64,000 bases of DNA from Echinometra lucunter (GCA_029962745.1 CM057157.1:23430088-23494087); one strand, 5' to 3'. Positions 32,301-41,029 are shown, counted from the first letter of the stretch. The notes: generated by a model not told the origin, from the letters alone. A program made the numbers and translations.

Positions 32301-34506
32301 AAAAATCCACCAGACCACGATTCTGCATGCTGACGATGATACATATTCAGTGCTACATCATGTGATCTCAGTTTTAAAAAATTCATTTTGATGTACATTT
32401 CGTATATTTACATTCCAGTGCTCGGTGCAATCGTTTTCAGCATAGCGGATGCTCTGCCCTACTGCAGTCATAACCTCGTCTTTGGAGTCGAGAAAGGGCC
32501 GGAAACTTCTTCGATCTTAGCCTTCATACATGGACTTGGCNNNNNNNNNNNNNNNNNNNNNNNNNNNNNNNNNNNNNNNNNNNNNNNNNNNNNNNNNNNN
32601 NNNNNNNNNNNNNNNNNNNNNNNNNNNNNNNNNNNNNNNNNNNNNNNNNNNNNNNNNNNNNNNNNNNNNNNNNNNNNNNNNNNNNNNNNNNNNNNNNNNN
32701 NNNNNNNNNNNNNNNNNNNNNNNNNNNNNNNNNNNNNNNNNNNNNNNNNNNNNNNNNNNNNNNNNNNNNNNNNNNNNNNNNNNNNNNNNNNNNNNNNNNN
32801 NNNNNNNNNNNNNNNNNNNNNNNNNNNNNNNNNNNNNNNNNNNNNNNNNNNNNNNNNNNNNNNNNNNNNNNNNNNNNNNNNNNNNNNNNNNNNNNNNNNN
32901 NNNNNNNNNNNNNNNNNNNNNNNNNNNNNNNNNNNNNNNNNNNNNNNNNNNNNNNNNNNNNNNNNNNNNNNNNNNNNNNNNNNNNNNNNNNNNNNNNNNN
33001 NNNNNNNNNNNNNNNNNNNNNNNNNNNNNNNNNNNNNNNNATACATGGACTTGGCTTGCTTACAGCTTCCGTCCTCGGTGAGAAGATTTAACCCCAAACC
33101 CTGTCAGGAGCGAGCGGGTACCAGTTTGAAATTCGAGTCCGCTCGCCGATAGCTCGTGGGTCCACTCGGGACCCGAATCTGGATAACTTGGTGTAGTTCG
33201 TAAAGACATTAACTCTTGCTCGTACTGAATCGAACAATCATAGCATAAGTCTGTGCGACACGACATTTAGAGAATTACGCAATGAGGTTTATGGCACCTT
33301 GTTTAAGATGCTCGTACTCATTTACCATGTTTCCGGAAGCCACCAGATCGCCGATGTAGACCTAAGCTGTATTCGGTTCGTATCGCGTTGCAGGGTTGGA
33401 TCATTCTTTGGTCACTCAAGCTAGCGATGTGTTCGGCAGTTGGCATGTTGTAGCTTTTGTTGTTGTAAGGGTACGGTTCGTTAATCGTCCTGGTAAAAAT
33501 GGCGGCGAAATTCACCCAGTCAGTAATTCTGAATAGCGCCCTCTAAATATTGCGTGTCGCAGAGACTTAAACATTGGTATCTTGTTTGGGGGATTGCTAT
33601 ACGAGTTTTACCGAACTTCCCAGAGCTTCTTCCCAATGCGGTTCCCCGCTGGATAAGCTGAGCTTACCCTGGGTCGGTATTGTGGTTCAGGTTCTGTTTT
33701 GTAGTGTATTGTTTGATCTTCACTGATATACCCATCATTTTTTTCTTTTTTTTTTCAAAACATAAAATACGGTTCCTGTAACCTAGTGGTTTCAAACTTA
33801 CCATAGTGTGTCAAGAAGTGGACACATATACGAAAAAAAGGGGGCGAAATTAATAGGGGAACAGATTGAGGAGGAAACGAGGGTGTTATAGTATCATAAG
33901 AGAAAGATAAAAAACAAAAAAAAAATCAACAACAACCTACAAAATGCATACAAACACACACCCACTCACACGACAACACACACCACACAAAAAAAAAAAC
34001 CACAAAAAAAAACAACAAAAAAATAAAGAAAAGAAAAACACGTACACCCCCTCCTCCAAAAGCAGCACCACTTTGTGTTTTAAAAATTTTACTCTTCATT
34101 TCTTTTGTTTGGCTTTGTCTAGAAACTTGATCTGAATAACTGATTTATTTAATCGATTAGGATCAATGTTGATATTATAGATGAATATCTATACTCTTTC
34201 ACTTTTGTCTGCATGACTATTTTCGTTTCATTATTCTTTCTTTCTTCTTCATCCTCATGTAAAAATTCTACTTTTTTGGTCACCCATTTTTCTCCTTTTC
34301 TGCTTCTTATAGGGGAAAGCTTAGATCAGACGGGGTCCTATGATATCGCACTGTTCATGTGTATTGGGACATACGTCCTCTGCGGCCTGCTCTGCATCAT
34401 GGTACCAGTTTATCAAAACTGCATGGTTAAAGATCGCTACGTCATGAAATCTTGGCGAGGCTGGCACTGGAAGAAAAAAGAGAGCAATTACACCCGAATT
34501 CTTTGA
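13282..34506 (+). CDS. Gene A: SLC16/monocarboxylate-transporter-like MFS protein, six coding exons
   Basis: Join 13282..13432, 28992..29288, 30264..30907, 31382..31607, 32419..33077 (with a gap inside), 34313..34506. With the gap collapsed this is 1656 nt, 551 aa. Twelve membrane helices are visible at roughly residues 10-32, 51-72, 78-98, 102-124, 137-160, 168-188, then a charged Ser/Glu-rich loop 189-335, then 337-362, 377-398, 401-420, 424-446, 467-485 and 497-520. SLC16 landmarks are WGWVV at the N-terminus, AWVGS opening exon 2, the GWR motif after helix 5, and a TGSYD motif before helix 12. By my alignment from memory, the Lys in helix 1 and the Asp/Arg pair in helix 8 that proton-lactate MCTs need are absent (a Lys sits where the Arg is expected), so the substrate is unknown. 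It lies at the plasma membrane by family expectation. Gene B downstream is a tandem paralogue. Confidence 0.9.
13615..15215. mobile_element. CCAGTTG/CAACTGG-word element in gene A intron 1
   Basis: Two arms (13615-14460 and 14826-15215) are saturated with CCAGTTGA, TTCCAGTTG, CAACTGG and ACTGGTACCAGT in both orientations, around a word-poor core of about 365 bp (14461-14825). The right arm also contains a tandem repeat of about 65 bp (GAACTGGTTTCAATATGGAA with GGTATACTGG). Termini are not clear; the right end abuts Tc1 transposase sequence. Probably a nonautonomous DNA element; the family is unknown to me. Confidence 0.55.
15226..15606 (+). pseudogene. Tc1/mariner transposase remnant
   Basis: Fragments of an IS630/Tc1-type transposase: VDEVLEP, then (one-base shift) VPYATATGDKFVFMDDNARP with HRTRVVDS, a decayed D.NPI motif, and the C-terminal LISSMLNREVSRGVDAGGGP followed by INY and a stop. 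MDDNARPH carries the second catalytic Asp. The N-terminal DNA-binding half and the first Asp region are absent and frameshifts occur, so it is dead. Confidence 0.85.
15607..16259. other. Intronic spacer, nothing recognised
   Basis: Contains a G-run at about 15907-15919. No coding or repeat structure I can name. Confidence 0.4.
16268..16612. mobile_element. hAT-type MITE (CATTGACGTA / CAGTG ends)
   Basis: Begins CATTGACGTAATCC, ends CTTATGCCAGTG, flanked by near-identical 8-bp duplications CTGTACAT (16260-16267) and CTGCACAT (16613-16620). The interior, including TTTAGAATTTCTATTTGAAA and a GTCTGTGCGGGTGGGT stretch between G-run and C-run ends, matches 25716-26164. Confidence 0.8.
16613..16749. 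other. Intronic spacer
   Basis: Short, nothing recognised. Confidence 0.4.
17063..17112. repeat. (ATG)n microsatellite in the LINE 3' UTR
   Basis: Imperfect GATGATGATG run with AATGATGATGGTGATG. Confidence 0.9.
20010..20703. other. Inserted sequence between two parts of the LINE endonuclease
   Basis: Not LINE coding. It contains short palindromic sequence (ATCGTATAGCTATACC and TAGTATAGCTATACCG near 20180-20215) and a (GA)n run at about 20320-20357. Its own termini are not resolved. Confidence 0.4.
20704..22195. mobile_element. AACGTT-word element with inverted ends and TA duplication
   Basis: Left end CCCAGCAAACACATAACGTT and right end AACGTCCAATTGTTAGCTGG plus G are inverted over CCCAGC(A/T)AACA; both sides are bordered by TA (20702-20703 and 22196-22197). 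Arms at 20704-21300 and 21716-22195 hold about forty ACGT-centred words (AACGTTTT, AACGTCC, GGACGTT) around a word-poor core. Non-coding. It sits inside the minus-strand LINE, so it is younger. Confidence 0.75.
22580..22830. repeat. Four-copy tandem repeat, unit about 62 bp
   Basis: GAAGCTCTT(A)AA... CTCTCATACCCTAGTTGA(G/A)CTCA recurs four times at roughly 22580, 22633, 22690 and 22767, diverged 10-20 percent by eye. Confidence 0.8.
22831..23320. other. Intronic spacer, nothing recognised
   Basis: No coding similarity seen in its short open frames. Confidence 0.4.
23321..23362. repeat. Perfect 17-bp hairpin
   Basis: GGTACCCACTTTGACGT and its exact reverse complement ACGTCAAAGTGGGTACC are separated by GAAAATG. 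A related single arm (GGGTACCCATTTTTACGTCA) occurs at about 24880. Confidence 0.9.
23365..23520. mobile_element. 156-bp palindromic MITE with 5-bp duplication
   Basis: GGCCTGTTGCATAAAACTTT at the left and AAAGTTTTATGCAACGGGCC at the right are inverted repeats; CCTTG occurs on both sides (23360-23364, 23521-23525). The interior alternates CCAGAC/GTCTGG and CAATTTTTT. Family unknown. Confidence 0.75.
23568..24832. mobile_element. hAT-type element with exact 8-bp duplication
   Basis: Begins CACTGGCGTACTGG and ends ATTACGCCACTG (inverted CASTGGCGTA); ATACATAT is duplicated exactly at 23560-23567 and 24833-24840. It contains a second element (23958-24245) and related CTTCGCGCGCTC hairpin sequence at about 24570-24610. 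No transposase coding seen, so it is nonautonomous. Confidence 0.85.
23958..24245. mobile_element. Nested 288-bp hAT-type MITE
   Basis: Begins CACTTGCGTAGCCAGGGGG and ends CTAGCTACGCCACTG; TGGGAGTG is duplicated exactly at 23950-23957 and 24246-24253. It lies wholly inside the element at 23568-24832 and contains the hairpin GAGCGCGCTTCGCGCGCTC. Confidence 0.85.
24841..25715. other. Intronic spacer with poly-G insertion and ATAA/ATGATA simple sequence
   Basis: G-runs at about 25102-25144 next to ACGTAGACAGCC and CATCCCCCAC (one end of a further element of the style seen at 55115). A long (AAT)n/(ATGATA)n low-complexity tract spans about 25265-25460. Confidence 0.6.
25716..26164. mobile_element. 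hAT-type MITE, second copy of the 16268 family
   Basis: Begins CATTGGCGTAAATCC, ends GGATTTACGCCAGTG; flanks CATTCCGG (25708-25715) and CATTCGGG (26165-26172) match at 7 of 8. The interior is homologous to 16268-16612 and, reversed, to 40150-40592. Confidence 0.8.
26173..26540. other. (GT)n tract and poly-C/poly-G fragment of a further element
   Basis: GTGTGTGGGTGTGTGTG run at about 26173-26216, then a C-run and ACCTGTCTACGCCACTGGGG, an end fragment of another CAGTGGCGTAGAC-type insertion. Confidence 0.55.
26549..26892. mobile_element. hAT-type MITE with exact 8-bp duplication
   Basis: Begins CAGTGGCGGCGATTTCACG, ends GGATCGCCGCTCATT; CCTAGATA is duplicated exactly at 26541-26548 and 26893-26900. 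Poly-G runs lie near both ends (26580-26594 and 26820-26870). Confidence 0.8.
26901..27902. other. Intronic spacer with a two-copy repeat
   Basis: 27170-27250 and 27338-27415 are diverged direct copies (TTTCTATGTATTT..TTATAT..AATAGCGCCC). G-run at 27666-27675 and a C-run near 27488. No gene seen. Confidence 0.55.
27903..28977 (+). mobile_element. 3' end of a CR1/L2-like LINE, abutting gene A exon 2
   Basis: 27930-28304 encodes the tail of a LINE polyprotein: LIKPIISFSCAIWFFGLTSQ, ASNVIGLPI, LHSIIRDDTHPLHGSVVF and RFRYSFLTNAMVLYN, then a stop. The 3' UTR includes a TG-rich tract (28538-28690) and ends GACAATAAATTTTGAATATC followed by (TATC)n, a typical non-LTR tail. Only 14 bases separate that tail from the exon 2 splice acceptor. 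Confidence 0.8.
28992..29288 (+). CDS. Gene A exon 2 (helices 2-4)
   Basis: The acceptor TCTTCTTTCAG ends at 28991 and the donor G|GTGAGC starts at 29289; phases are 1 and 1. It encodes AWVGSLPVGLSAIVAPLVN, then LIERIGYRAVV, and ends MASSSLG. The family pattern AWVGS..x..PL...L.ERFG.R.V...G and YFTY...FG.G.G is clear. The length of 297 nt is identical to gene B exon 2. The acceptor region directly follows the 3' tail of a LINE. Confidence 0.95.
29289..30263. other. Gene A intron 2
   Basis: Holds a purine tract (GAA/AAAG) at 29490-29580 and a short word-rich block at about 29765-29910 with alternating GGGGGCA, GATGCAG, TGCACCCT and AGGGTGCA-type words, similar in style to the larger word elements. 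No other structure seen. Confidence 0.5.
30264..30907 (+). CDS. Gene A exon 3 (helices 5-6, cytoplasmic loop, helix 7)
   Basis: The acceptor CATGAACAG ends at 30263 and the donor GTGAGA begins at 30908; phase is 1 in, 0 out. It encodes MLSLGPLTFYLENRFGWR, helix 6, a long hydrophilic loop rich in Ser, Asp, Glu and Lys, then FPDVWFLALAGFGYGLTNS and FFIIQV of helix 7. The GWR motif after helix 5 is an SLC16 hallmark. The loop is 51 codons longer than in gene B, which accounts for all of the length difference of this exon (644 against 491 nt). Confidence 0.93.
30908..31381. other. Gene A intron 3
   Basis: GTGAGA...CTCTTTAG. No repeat or gene recognised. Confidence 0.6.
31382..31607 (+). CDS. Gene A exon 4 (helices 8-9, start of 10)
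   Basis: The acceptor ATCTCTTTAG ends at 31381 and the donor G|GTAAGT begins at 31608; phase is 0 in, 1 out. The length of 226 nt is identical to gene B exon 4. It encodes VSYMMSLDFTEANGALAVV, then GVSMMIGKVILSLVSDY. The GK...SD stretch sits where many SLC16 members have GR...G..D in helix 8. Confidence 0.93.
31628..31824. mobile_element. MITE with GGGTGTTTCACAAAG inverted ends (gene A intron 4)
   Basis: GTGGGGGTGTTTCACAAAGA at the left and TCTTTGTGAAGCACGCCC at the right are inverted. Resembles in sequence style the GGGGCGTTTCATGAA elements at 47640 and 60037. No clear target duplication. Confidence 0.6.
31825..32418. other. Remainder of gene A intron 4
   Basis: Two poly-G/poly-C bearing fragments (about 31958-31970 and 32143-32160, the latter followed by TTTGGCTCATTACGC, an end shared with the hAT-type elements). 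No gene. Confidence 0.5.
32419..33077 (+). CDS. Gene A exon 5, split by an assembly gap (helices 10-11)
   Basis: The acceptor CATTCCAG ends at 32418 and the donor G|GTGAGA begins at 33078. Sequenced parts are 32419-32540 and 33041-33077. The 15 bases before the N-run (32526-32540) are repeated exactly right after it (33041-33055). Collapsing them gives 122+37-15 = 144 nt, exactly the length of gene B exon 5, and a continuous reading SILAFIHGLGLLTASVLG that aligns with PIVGIFHGSGFILASLLG of gene B. The exon is therefore complete and the N-run appears to hide nothing. Confidence 0.88.
32541..33040. other. 500-N scaffold gap inside gene A exon 5
   Basis: Exactly 500 N, a placeholder size. The flanks share a perfect 15-bp direct overlap (ATACATGGACTTGGC), so the real distance between the contigs is probably negative (they overlap). 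Confidence 0.97.
33078..34312. other. Gene A intron 5
   Basis: Higher-GC first half without recognisable repeats; A/C-rich low-complexity sequence at 33905-34060. Nothing else seen. Confidence 0.5.
34313..34506 (+). CDS. Gene A exon 6 (helix 12, C-terminal tail, stop)
   Basis: The acceptor TGCTTCTTATAG ends at 34312; phase 1 in. It encodes GESLDQTGSYDIALF, helix 12, then MVPVYQNCMVKDRYVM and a short basic tail ending in TGA at 34504-34506. Gene B matches strongly through the KDR motif (GES.D.TGSYD.AL...CIGTY.LCGL) and then has a longer acidic tail. An ATTAAA at 34726-34731 is a possible polyadenylation signal. Confidence 0.93.
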
Positions 34507-34984
34507 TCCTTTAGGATTCACCCGATTACAGAGGATTGTGAAAAAGAACTTGCCACTGATGGTCTTCGCAACTATTCCACAAGTGAACTTTGTGTTTGAT
34601 TGATGCTGCTTTCAATAACATGATGCAAAGTAATCTATTGCGGAAAGTATATAAACACATTGTCAGACATTTACAATTCACTTAGAAATACAAAGAAAGT
34701 ATATATTGGAAGTCATTATTTTATAATTAAAGAAAATTTGTGAACGCAAAAGACCTCGTCATGAGCGATTTGCTTGATGTCGATGGTGGTCTCAAAGTGT
34801 GGTATCTGTAATACTGTAACACTCGTATTTTTTTTTTTTAATTTTGCGTTTGTAAAGATGCATCCCCATGCATCATTTCAGCCTGTGCTGATGATCAGTC
34901 CGAGATATGAATATAACAGAACAAATTAAAAGAAGAATATGGGGAAAAGACTTAGATCTGTGCTAACCATGTCAAACCTCGGTT

Positions 34985-35375
34985 TTTCGGCTGAAATCGT
35001 TGTGTACAGTTATTGTTATTTGCAAGCATAGCATGTGTTTCAATTTTAGGTACTATTCTGTGGGGAATTTAAGAAAAGGTTAATAATTCATATTCTTCTA
35101 TATCAGATGGGCGGTATGTATTCACAAAAGAACTTTTGTCACAGTATTTATGTAGTCTATCTATGCATGAGGACTATTATTGCGATTTAGCATTTTACTC
35201 TATTATGGGCACGAATATCATAAATCTATAAAACTAATGTCAATTATAGTATTTACAATATGTTGAAGTGGAGTAATGGTCGCTGTGCACAATTTCAAAA
35301 CTTCTTTATTTCCTAATATTTGATTGTTCAAATTTTGGTCTAAAGTACGTTATTCACTATGCAAACTACATGAGG
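34985..35375. repeat. Diverged third copy of the dispersed repeat, with part also at 6610-6840
   Basis: The run from the AAACCTC...TTTTTCGGCT start through GGGCGGTATGTA to GTACGTTATTCACTATGCAAACT parallels 285-800, and its middle (TAGTCTATCTATGC ... GTGCACAATTTCAAAA) parallels 6630-6830. So the duplicated segment at the window start belongs to a dispersed family. Confidence 0.65.
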
Positions 35376-36880
35376 ATAGCATGGCCGTAAGCAGGGGGGG
35401 GGGGGGGACAGGGCAGAAATTTCTAATCTGGGTTTTTATTATTCCCCCTAAAATTACATCCAAGAGATCGTTCAATTTCAATTATTCTTGAAACTGTAGA
35501 AGCTACCTCATGTGGGAGGGTGGGCGTAACCCCCCCCTACTTGCTTGTTCCCTGGAATATTTTACATATTATTGCCCCCCCCCGAAAAAATTCCTGCGTA
35601 CGGTATTGTAAACAGAGTATCTAATTAAAATTTTTTGAATGGTCCAATCTCTAAGGCTCGTTCAAAGATCCAGGGAAAAACTCTGGCGGATTTTCCTCAG
35701 AGGTCAAATATATTTGTGTCGAATGATTTTTGTCAAATGGTTTTGGTAATTATTGTAATGAAATGAATTTGTTCCAAACAATAATTTTGTCAAATAATCT
35801 GCCAAATATGTTTGTCGAATGATTTTTGTCAAATAGGTTATAATGTCACTTTATTTCAGTTAAATAAATTCATCTCTTAATAAACGAACTTAGTCAAATA
35901 ATTACATTTCTTGCAGATGTCTTGAATGAAATAAATCTATGTCGGGTCAAATGTATTTTTGTTTTGTTGTTTTTTGGTGTGAAACATTAATATTTGATTC
36001 CCTACTCGTATGATATACCAATGGCGCTTCTCATATTTCTAGTGGCAGTTTAATTCAAAGTTTCGGAGCAGCTCAACTGAAGGCACAGTCCCCAAGACTT
36101 ACATACATTTTTTTTAAGTGAGGAAGCTTTAGAAGCAGCTCGTACTGTATACTTCGTAATTTTTGTGCATTGTGGATGTGATTTAAAACTAAATGATATA
36201 AATTCTGCCCTACTTTGGCAACAGGAAGCAAGTGACACATCAACCAAATTTGAGTAATTGATATTTTCAAATTCTACCTAGTGTGCTCTTCTTCTGGGCC
36301 CAAATTTATGCATGAGCACTCATCCTGCTAAGATGTTTAGGCAAGACATCTGCATTGACATCAGGTTATTAATGACAGATACATTTTGCTCTTTTACAGG
36401 AAATGTCACTTTTGTCACTCGCTTCCTTTAGCCAAAGTAGGGCAGAGTTCAGGCAAGTAGTTAGCTTAATTATGAGGAGTGTAATGCAGGTAAATAGAAA
36501 ACTGAGGAATTAAAGAGGAAACAAATTGATGAAGAGACAAAATGTATTTGATATGGGACTGTGAATATCCCCGCCCCACCTCTGGCGGCAAATCTATCAA
36601 GAGAGTCGGAGAGAGAGAGAAAGAAGGGTGGGAAGATGAATTGCCGTTTTTGTAAATATCTGACTGCAAATTGTGAAATTCGACAATATCTATCTTGACA
36701 ATTTTTTGTAGCAAAAATCATATACATGTATTATGGAAAGCACATGCTCCTAAAAGTGTTTTAAACGAATTAAGATCAAGCCAGTTAGCTGAATTCCCTT
36801 CAAACATGGCATATTGAGAGAGAATGTTTGTTAAGAATGAGTTTATACCATCTTTTCTGCAAATGCTCCTGTCAGTTGAT
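35376..36880. other. Intergenic spacer
   Basis: Contains a poly-G/poly-C insertion at about 35386-35600 with roughly inverted ends (GGCCGTAAGCAGG, CCTGCGTACGG) and a short AG-run at 36609-36620. No gene. Confidence 0.5.
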
Positions 36881-36884
36881 TGGT

Positions 36885-37690
36885 TTAATAAAATTATATC
36901 TTCAAAAACAAAAGCAATATTTCTTATACGAAGATTGGTTAGATAAAGGAATTGTACATATCAGTGATTACTCAACCCCTCCCCATCCTGGTTATAAAAC
37001 TTTTTAAAGACTTATTCTCGATTGTAATATTAGTAAAAAAGACAGACGCAAATATGATTTTCTAATGAAGAAATATAATACCAGATGACCGGTTGGTTAG
37101 TTTTCTCTACATTAACCTCCGACAAGATATTTGATAATATTAAAGCTAAACTCTTGAAAACTCTAAATAAAAATCCCAAGTATGCTCACAATACAATGCT
37201 ACCATCATGCCTATCCTGAACGACAGATTTTATTTTGGAACGACTTCCATCTCCACGACCGTGAGGGAGCTGATTGGGAAAAGATTCATGTGAATAATTT
37301 CAAATGCACTATAAGTACTCGTATCCGCTCTTTCTATTTTTAAGTTATTTCACAGAGCTATCAGTTTGAAAGTTTTTTTTATATAACATCAAAAGAAATG
37401 ACTCCCCCCAACTGTTCATTTGTGAGACTGACCCTGAGACCTATATTCATCTTTTTATCGAATGTCCTCTCGTTAAACCCATCTGGGACGAAAACTGTGA
37501 ATGCTATTATTCAGAAAACCCATAAACACTAAATTGTCTCAACATTTGAAAAAACGTTCGGTTGTGACTCTGATAATTTTCTTACATATCTGTTTCTTTT
37601 ACTAAAGTATTATATTTATATTTGTAAGTTTCATAACAAATCACCAAATTTTGAAGGTTATAAATGCTATACTGCGACCAATAAAGAACT
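36885..37690 (+). pseudogene. L1/Tx1-like LINE ORF2 C-terminal fragment
   Basis: In shifting frames: FLYEDWLDKGIVHISDYSTP, KIHVNNFKCTISTRIRSFYF, then a one-base shift and CETDPETYIHLFIECPLV with KPIWDE, a zinc-knuckle-like C..C..H..C region found at the C-terminus of these ORF2 proteins, and LLLKYYIYICKF. Decayed by frameshifts and stops. Confidence 0.7.
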
Positions 37691-38215
37691 TGAATAACTC
37701 CATTGCTAAAAGAAGAACAAACTCTCTATTCATTTCCGGAAATGGAGATTTCAAATTTAAATATATTAGTATAATTCCACTTTTTATTTATTGTGTAAAT
37801 TACTTTTACCAAGATCCATCAGGCACTATTTTCTTTTTGCTTTCAACTGATATATGCAAACACCACCATTTTTATTTAGGTAACCTTGATATTGAAATCT
37901 CTACTTTCATTTCTAAACAAAAATATCCCGTTTGATGTAACGTAAAACAGAGTGACTGCCGTATATATTTTTAAAAATGACATTTGTACGGTTATACCTT
38001 TTTCTACACTTGAATGAACATGTACATGTATAGGAGAAATGTATTATGTTGGTAATGCTCCTTTTTTGTTTTTGTTTTGTTGTATTTTGTTTGATTCATG
38101 TATTGATTTGTTTGTTATTATGAATGAAACATATTAAAAAATCGCAATATGTTTCGTATTGAATTTCAGTACATGTAATGCTTCAGTACACACAGAGCCG
38201 TTGATGATATACATC

Positions 38216-38272
38216 TCTCTCTCTCTCTCTCTCTCACTCTCTCTCCCCTCTCTCTCCGCCGTTTCTCTCTCT
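38216..38272. repeat. (CT)n microsatellite
   Basis: CTCTCTCT run with a few interruptions. Confidence 0.9.
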
Positions 38273-38647
38273 GCTCCACCGACATTTCTCAGTGGACTAT
38301 TAGCATGCGTGAAATAGCCATATAAGCAGAGAAAATGATTTAAAATGCGACCGTGTAAAATGTGTGTAAAGTGCATACAATGCATGGTTTGATGTCGAGT
38401 CCTCGTGGTAAGCTAGGCCAGGAGTTGGCTATAGACTCAAACCTCCCTGGAAGGCTATTATATGCCCATGAACTTTGTAAAAATAAAACCTCGACGAGCT
38501 ATAGGCTCCACCACTACGGTACACATCATAGCTAGACATCAGTCGTAAAGGCATTTTCAATCATGAGCAATTACTTATGAAAAAAAGAAAAAGGCAGTGG
38601 CATGCACAGAGTTATAATACTTAAGATGTTGGCATAATACCACTACC

Positions 38648-39646
38648 CTGATAGCAGAGACTGGTAGAAATTATGTCATATTTACGTCTTTTTAAGTCGT
38701 GTCAGACGTCTTATCTACGTCTTATTTTACGTCTTTAAGACGTCATTCTGCAAAAGCACAAGACGTAAAATAAGTCACATTTTTACGTCGATTTTACGTC
38801 ATATTGGTTAAAAAAGACGTCTTTTACGACCCAAAAGAAGCTCTCAGACTGGTAAAAATCACGTCATATTATGTCTTTTCACATCATGTCATACTATGTA
38901 GAAGACGTCAAAGCTGGTTAAAAAAACATTTAAAAATATATACAATATTATGACGTTCCCTCTTTGTTAATGTTCTGGCCTATAATTTGTCGCCCTATAT
39001 CAACTCTATACCCTAACATCCTACATCCTATACCAAACTACTGATGCTCTGTATCGACTTTACTATATATAGGGCCTGTAGTGTAGTACTTACAATTCAT
39101 GATGTATTTCTGAAATAACCTGCCCATGTCGTTGAATGAATTGTGTACAACATAATACATGTCATTGATGGAAGAACATTTTTTTTAATGAAATCAATAG
39201 TGCAATATTTGCATAAGATATTATAAATCAAATGTCATCTTTCTATTTCCATAAAGTTTAATCGCTTCTGGTCATTCATGAATACAATCGGATCACGACG
39301 TAAAATTAACGTATAAAAAAAAACATGTCATGTTGTGGTCTTGAAAAAGACGTTAAAAAGTGATAGAATGTACATCATATTATGTTCAAACAAAGTTGAA
39401 AACATTTTGGTCATATAAAGCCGCCATACTAGGAATCCGTTAGGAATGCTGAGTCTCTGTCAACTTTCAAATCTGCACTCAAGACTTATCTGTTCCCAGC
39501 TGTGACTTCATCTCAGATGCAATAAGTATGCTAATTAAGACACTGGAAATAAATTTGACACTGACTAAATGTTGAAATTTGTGAGACATTCTAGAGCAAG
39601 CGCCATGAGCGTCCAGCTGAGGTGGATACCGGCGCTTACAAGAAGC

Positions 39647-39685
<39 letters not shown>

Positions 39686-39780
39686 ATTGACGTCGTAAAA
39701 TAGTCGTCTATACGATGCATGACGTGTGGACCAGTTTACAACCAGTTTATGTCGTCTTAAAGACGTCAGTCTGCTATCAG
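38648..39780. mobile_element. ACGTC-word element with CTGATAGCAGA inverted ends
   Basis: Starts CTGATAGCAGAGACTGG and ends GACGTCAGTCTGCTATCAG; TIR CTGATAGCAGA(GA)CTG. Arms are rich in ACGTC, TTTACGTC, AAGACGTC and GACGTCTT; the core 38940-39300 is word-poor. A LINE 3' end is nested in the right arm. I see no clear target duplication. Confidence 0.65.
39421..39684 (+). mobile_element. LINE 3' end nested in the ACGTC-word element
   Basis: Encodes the typical LINE C-terminus ESLSTFKSALKTYLF followed by PAVTSSQMQ and a stop, then a short 3' UTR and a (CAT)n tail (39646-39684), after which ACGTC-word sequence resumes (TTGACGTCG). Confidence 0.75.
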
Positions 39781-40149
39781 ATATAATCTGGAATCGCATT
39801 GCAGTGCTTTGTGCAATCTCTTCATTGTATACATTTCGAGCGTGGATAAGGTCTCCTCGACCCCATATTACTTGTATTTTTTTCATGCAGTTTCGTTATA
39901 TACTTCGACTTTGATAATTTGCTTTGTTTTATATCTTAATGATAAAGATATAAGAGAGGCGAATCCAGTGTTTTGATGGGGTGGGGGGGGGGGGGGGAGC
40001 ATAAGTCCTCCATAAATCCCTGTTGACCATTACCTGTGGATCATGATCCATTTACTGCAAGAATAATTACCTTGAGGTCCATACAATATGTTTTGTTCCG
40101 GGTTTTTTTTTCGGGGTTGATAAAACCTGCCATCGGCGCTATTCAGGGC

Positions 40150-40592
40150 CACCGGCGTAAAACCGTCTTGAGGAGTGGGGGGGGGGGGGGGGGGGGGGGG
40201 GATGATCGACCTTTTTTGCCCAAATTTCTCGCGTGAACTCACACTTAAGTATACAAGCACACACACACACCGTCACGCACCCGCGCAAACCCCCCACACA
40301 CATATCATTTTTTTTTTATTTTACGAGCGAGCGAAAAAATAACCGCTTTTCTGGTTTTTAAGAGCATTTCAAATGAAAAAATTCCATTTTTGAATACAAA
40401 AATTCCACTCTATGACCATCGTTAATGACATTTTTTATTTTAAAAAAAAAATCACCAACTGATTAATTACAATATTATTTTTCCTTGAATTGAGGGGGGG
40501 GGGGAGGATATTTGTACACGCCATCCCCCCCCCCCCCCCCTCGAAAAAGTGAAGGGATATAGCCTCCCCCATCCCCCCGGGATTTTCGCCAA
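40150..40592. mobile_element. hAT-type MITE, third copy of the 16268 family (reverse orientation)
   Basis: Begins CACCGGCGTAAAACC, ends GGGATTTTCGCCAA; TTCAGGGC is duplicated exactly at 40142-40149 and 40593-40600. Contains a G-run of over 20 bases (about 40178-40200) and the same interior as 25716-26164 on the opposite strand. Confidence 0.8.
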
Positions 40593-40600
40593 TTCAGGGC

Positions 40601-41029
40601 GTTCCCATGAGCTCATGAAATACGCATATTCTGCTATAGTTAACATTTGAGGGTGTGGCAGGTCATCAGTTGGAACACGTTTCTGATTATGGATTGGCTG
40701 GTAGCCTTACAGGCGCAATTGGAGGCAAAGCCAACTGGGGGAACTCTCTGCACGGTTGAATGGCTTATACAGGCATGCAGAGATCTGCATATGCTGTAGT
40801 ATGTCAGAAAGTTTCATTCACTTTAATGATACCGCAACACATTTTTGTGTGCAGGTGCGATAGTAAGCAAATAATCACCGTTGGTGAAGGTGATCAATTT
40901 ATATTCCACATCTGAAACCATTTAACTGTATAAATAAAGGACGTAATTATTTTCTTTTCTATATGAGAAAGATTTTTTTTTTTAAAAGAATATTTAATTT
41001 AAGAAAAGAAGTTAACTCTTGGTTTAGCG
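40601..41029. other. Intergenic spacer
   Basis: No recognisable structure. Confidence 0.4.
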
